Shown here: positions 61,438 to 64,000 of the stretch, in pieces
Position numbering within the stretch: the first letter of the stretch is position 1
Layout of the letters: every line of letters starts with the position of its first letter
NCBI RefSeq assembly: GCF_904424705.1
Contig: NZ_CAJGBF010000001.1
Location: forward strand, 1 to 64,000
Length of the DNA stretch: 64,000 nucleotides
Origin: Rossellomorea arthrocnemi
GTDB taxonomy: Bacteria; Bacillota; Bacilli; Bacillales; Bacillaceae_B
Reading direction: 5' to 3'
The notes under the pieces: model-generated
Seen by the model: the letters and a program-made list of their open reading frames with translations, nothing else
Databases searched by the model: none
Told to the model about the DNA's origin: nothing
Position numbers and translations under genes: made by a program

Positions 61438-62703
61438 TTATTCATGAATGACATACTGTTGATATTTTTCAAAGTCACTTACCTTACATTCAAGGATCAT
61501 TTTCGTCCCGTTCTCTTCGTAATCTGTTTCCACTACATTCGCATGTTCATTAAAATAAGAAATCAATTGACCTTTATCGAATGGTATAAGCATCTGACAC
61601 TTTTTGTAGTCCTTAAAAATATAGCTCTTCACTACGTCCAACAATTCGTCTATCCCGATTCTCTTTTTAGCAGATAAGTAAACTCGATTCTTTTCAATTC
61701 TGGGAACTTTTTCTTCCTTCAGTTCAGCTTTATTAAACGCATAGATCACAGGAATGTCACCAGTCCCAAGTTCATCAAGGGTTTGATCCGTCACCTTCAT
61801 CAATTTTTCATAATGAGGATCTGAATAATCCACCACGTGAACGATTAGATCAGCTTCCACGACCTCTTCTAGAGTGGAACGGAACGCCTTGACCAGTTGA
61901 TGTGGCAGTTTGTTCACGAATCCCACAGTATCTGTCAGGAGAAATTCTTTTTTATCCGGTAAAGTGATGTTTCTCACCGATGTTTCCAAGGTCGCAAATA
62001 GCATATCCTTCTCGAATACCTGCTTGTTCTCGTTCGGATGGAATGTTTCCACGAAAGCATTCATCGTCGTCGACTTTCCCGCATTGGTGTAGCCAACCAG
62101 GGAAACAACGGGGATTTCACTCTTTTTCCGCTGCTTTCGCTGTGTTGTTCGCAAGTCGATAAGTGAATCAAGTTCCTTATTCAGGGCTGTGATTTTCTCT
62201 TCAATTCGACGGCGGTCAAGTTCAAGCTTCGTTTCACCGGCACCGCGGTTGGCAAGTCCTGAACCGCCGCCTTGCCGACCCAGTGACTCCCGGCGGCCGA
62301 CCAGGCGCGGAAGCATGTATTGAAGCTGTGCCACCTCGACTTGAAGCTGTGCTTCCCTGGTTTTTGCCCGTTCTGCGAAGATGTCTAAAATCAACATCGT
62401 CCTATCCATAACCCGAACATCCAGCTTTTCCTCCAGGACGCGGATTTGGGAAGGAGAAAGCTCGTCATTTGTAATGAGAACATCCGCCTCCCACTCTTCG
62501 ATCAGGGGCAGCAGTTCCTCAATCTTTCCCTTACCAATATAATGCACGTGATTTGGCCGGGGCAGGTTTTGAGTGAGTTCCCCAACGACATCAATGTGCC
62601 TCGCGTCTGCCAACCCTTTCAATTCAAGCATCGAATACTCAAAGTCATTGTTCTTATCCTTTGTATTAACGCCAATGGCGATGGCTTTTAATTTATCTTC
62701 CAT
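61438..62703 (-). CDS. hflX: Ribosome-rescue/splitting GTPase HflX
   Basis: 421 residues. N-terminal HflX subdomain (about 1-190, RLVGRRESLGRQGGGSGLANRG split), GTPase with G1 GYTNAGKST, G3 DTVGFVNKL, G4 NKAEL and a C-terminal tail. Splits stalled or antibiotic-bound 70S ribosomes. Length fits HflX. SD AGGAAG is 10 nt from ATG. The 5' leader holds a stalling-peptide ORF and terminator (see those entries), so expression probably rises when ribosomes stall. Confidence 0.93.
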   Translation of the reverse strand: MEDKLKAIAIGVNTKDKNNDFEYSMLELKGLADARHIDVVGELTQNLPRPNHVHYIGKGKIEELLPLIEEWEADVLITNDELSPSQIRVLEEKLDVRVMDRTMLILDIFAERAKTREAQLQVEVAQLQYMLPRLVGRRESLGRQGGGSGLANRGAGETKLELDRRRIEEKITALNKELDSLIDLRTTQRKQRKKSEIPVVSLVGYTNAGKSTTMNAFVETFHPNENKQVFEKDMLFATLETSVRNITLPDKKEFLLTDTVGFVNKLPHQLVKAFRSTLEEVVEADLIVHVVDYSDPHYEKLMKVTDQTLDELGTGDIPVIYAFNKAELKEEKVPRIEKNRVYLSAKKRIGIDELLDVVKSYIFKDYKKCQMLIPFDKGQLISYFNEHANVVETDYEENGTKMILECKVSDFEKYQQYVIHE

Positions 62704-62740
62704 TTGGTTTTCACTTCCTATTTTTTATTTGGATGCGGAA

Positions 62741-62770
62741 AAAAGCACAGGCCTCCGCCTGTGCTTTTTG
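62741..62770 (-). terminator. Intrinsic terminator (attenuator) 37 nt before hflX
   Basis: AAAAGCACAGGC-CTCC-GCCTGTGCTTTT, 12-bp perfect stem, with six Us on the minus-strand transcript. It stands inside the hflX leader with no gene ending in front of it. Its ascending arm CACAGGCGG can also pair with CTGCCTGTG at 62979-62987 (9 pairs, one G-U), a possible antiterminator. Confidence 0.85.
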
Positions 62771-63006
62771 TAAATGGATTTGAATATACCGATGGGCACA
62801 AGAAGAAGACCGCATTTTCCCCTGGCGATATTTTCACTGACTGAAAAAAACGCCAAATAGCACCGCTCGGTAAGTATTCAATTCTATTTTTATGAGGTGT
62901 GATGAACACCCTTCCTTCATTCCGTGTCAAATGAAGTTATCCTTTAAAAATAGTCAGACCAATCCCATTTACCCTGCACACAGGCAGAGCCTTTGAACTT
63001 ATTCAA

Positions 63007-63048
63007 TTAAACGTTCAAATTGCGGATGCGTAGTCTGATTAAAATCAA
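63007..63048 (-). CDS. Leader peptide of hflX (candidate)
   Basis: TTG start, 8 nt after SD GGAGG (63057-63061), 13 codons MILIRLRIRNLNV, stop TAA 63007-63009. The peptide carries R-L-R and R-I-R, the R-x-R type macrolide-stalling motif known from erm leaders. Its last codons TTTGAAC (63013-63019) form a perfect 7-bp stem with GTTCAAA (62992-62998). A stalled ribosome could mask this and change folding. ATG 63063 would give the same frame with a longer N-terminus (MEVFL). Confidence 0.6.
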   Translation of the reverse strand: MILIRLRIRNLNV

Positions 63049-63081
63049 AAGGAAAACCTCCATTTCTCATAAGTTAAAACC

Positions 63082-63091
63082 ATTCTACCAC
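63082..63091 (-). promoter_or_regulatory. Promoter of hflX leader
   Basis: Extended -10 TGGTAGAAT (63082-63090) on the minus strand, with TSS expected near 63075, only about 14 nt before the leader SD. No good -35. The palindromic repeat 63121-63185 lies just upstream. Confidence 0.5.
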
Positions 63092-63120
63092 ATCTGATGA
63101 TAGATGGGAAGATATGGTTT

Positions 63121-63185
63121 GAGGGACGGACCTCCAATTCCTCTATTCACGGTCTCAAAAACCCTTTATGTAAGGTCCGTCCCTC
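63121..63185. repeat. GGACGGACC palindromic repeat, long form
   Basis: GAGGGACGGACCT 63121-63133, AGGTCCGTCCCTC 63173-63185, interior 39 nt. Its right arm supplies the last codons of the CBO0543 gene. Confidence 0.92.
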
Positions 63186-64000
63186 TATTTTTCCCCCTCA
63201 TTAAATATCGGAGCAAAAGGAGGTTGATCCATGGAAGGAAAAGGATGAATGCAAAGTGAAGGATGGAATGGAAGTGGTCCCACTCGATGGTGTGAAATAG
63301 GTTGATCAGGATAGCGATTTGTTGAATGACACTTAATATCCCTATCCACAGGATGAACCTCCATAGCGAGGGATGTGCGGCTTGTTTACTAAGAAAGAGC
63401 AGGATCGGGATGCATAAACCGATCCACCGATAAAGGAAATCAACCAGGTGGACGTCATTCACTACATAATAATAAAGTTCGTACTTCCCTTTCAGCACTG
63501 CATCAGTGGATAAGTTCATGTACAAGATAAAAAATATGCTGCCATACCACTCCAAAGGGGTCAAATGAAAAATTGGTTCCTTAATTCCCCGGAATTTTTT
63601 AACATAGCGGAAATTATATAGAAGGAGTATATACAAAACAGGATATATCGGAATAGAATAGATCAATTTCCAACCACTGTATTGAAAAAATGTAGAATAG
63701 TGGGACGCTACATATTCAAAACTAAGAGCAAAAAGGGTCCAACCCACTATATATATGACCTTCCTGATCAGGCTCTTCCCGGTAGGATATAACGCTAAAA
63801 ACAAGATATTTACTGCGGGATAAATACCGATCGCTCCAACAAAATCGATCCAATCGACCCCAGCTTCAAAATATGAATATAGTTTAAACATCCCACCGAA
63901 TATGGAATCTGCAAATAAAGCCAAGAAAATGGAAAATAAAGAAGTGGTATACATCTCTATTGAGGATAGCTTTTTTCTGACGATGAAAACGAGTCCATTA
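63166..64000 (-). CDS. CBO0543 family membrane protein, 5' end outside the window
   Basis: At least 277 residues seen (frame open to the window edge, with NGLVFIVRKKLSSIE before MYTTSL). Seven to eight helices. CBO0543 pattern GVDWIDFVGAIGIYPAVNILFLALYP and FQYSGWKLIYSIPIYPVLY. The last residues RGTDLT and the stop are encoded by the palindromic repeat, so the natural C-terminus was probably replaced. Function unknown. Confidence 0.75.
   Translation of the reverse strand, partial: NGLVFIVRKKLSSIEMYTTSLFSIFLALFADSIFGGMFKLYSYFEAGVDWIDFVGAIGIYPAVNILFLALYPTGKSLIRKVIYIVGWTLFALSFEYVASHYSTFFQYSGWKLIYSIPIYPVLYILLLYNFRYVKKFRGIKEPIFHLTPLEWYGSIFFILYMNLSTDAVLKGKYELYYYVVNDVHLVDFLYRWIGLCIPILLFLSKQAAHPSLWRFILWIGILSVIQQIAILINLFHTIEWDHFHSILHFAFILFLPWINLLLLRYLMRGKNRGTDLT

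Noticed and set aside
62718..62930. A 70-codon minus-strand frame between hflX and its leader peptide
   Set aside because: It runs through the hflX terminator stem, has no SD, and its residues look like non-coding translation; the leader explanation fits better.
1..63185. Repeats as a CRISPR array
   Set aside because: The copies are palindromic, kilobases apart, without uniform spacers or cas genes.

Overview
The window looks like chromosomal DNA of a low-GC, Gram-positive, endospore-former-type bacterium (family Bacillaceae). The signs are strong purine-rich Shine-Dalgarno (SD) sites about 8 nt from starts, frequent TTG and GTG starts, and close matches to Bacillus-type genes such as yngK, the glcD/glcF pair, bioY, hflX and hssRS/hrtBA. 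The gene content and the two intergenic repeat families suggest a Rossellomorea- or marine-Bacillus-like genome, but that is an inference. No phage, plasmid, CRISPR, rRNA or tRNA gene was seen. Most of the window is ordinary core and accessory metabolism, heavily sprinkled with short palindromic repeats.

Layout. 0-5.4 kb: a MerR regulator with an SRPBCC protein, the tRNA 2-selenouridine synthase mnmH, a secreted YngK-like glycosidase, a cysteine dioxygenase and an EamA exporter. 5.5-13.8 kb: a divergent sugar locus. Its minus arm holds rpiR-type regulator, EIIB, EIIC, a small membrane protein and a GH4 phospho-glucosidase. Its plus arm holds EIIA, mupG, an amino-sugar kinase and anmK, so it combines a cellobiose-type PTS with cell-wall sugar salvage. 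13.8-16.6 kb: glcDF. 16.6-19.7 kb: biotin genes bioA-bioD divergent from bioY, with a BirA-type operator between them. 19.8-24.4 kb: panE, a methyltransferase, and feoA with a feoB split into GTPase and membrane genes. 24.4-29.4 kb: acetyltransferase, nitroreductase and C45 hydrolase genes, then an ECF-like sigma factor with a second-type clpP. 29.5-33.4 kb: the haem-sensing hssRS and haem-efflux hrtBA genes. 33.8-38.4 kb: an exporter and several HTH/SRPBCC regulators. 38.5-44.4 kb: amine oxidase, XRE regulator, oxidoreductase, gabD-type dehydrogenase and GNAT genes. 44.6-53.8 kb: LysE, two broken genes, TauE, an anion-channel-like protein, DUF402, a GGDEF/EAL protein and a transglutaminase lipoprotein. 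54-60.9 kb: GntR with a DUF1648 protein, an alanine symporter, a six-repeat lectin-like protein, a thiamine-binding protein, ctaG and DUF2243. 61.4-64 kb: hflX with a long leader, and a CBO0543-family membrane protein that runs off the window.

The most interesting item is the hflX leader (62.70-63.09 kb, minus strand). It has an extended -10 promoter, a strong SD followed by a 13-codon TTG-started peptide ORF carrying an Arg-Leu-Arg (R-x-R) motif, alternative stem possibilities, and an intrinsic terminator just before hflX. This is the layout of antibiotic-induced ribosome-stalling attenuation. Second is a family of about 15 palindromic repeats (core GAGGGACGGACCT / AGGTCCGTCCCTC), usually placed directly after stop codons. 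It probably provides bidirectional terminators, and in a few places it invades coding sequence. A separate composite MITE-like family (21.5 and 61.0 kb) shares its core with a tandem 124-bp repeat at 7.3 kb.

Start codons were chosen by SD spacing, so several genes are shorter than their longest possible reading frame. All functions are inferred from sequence by eye, without database searches.
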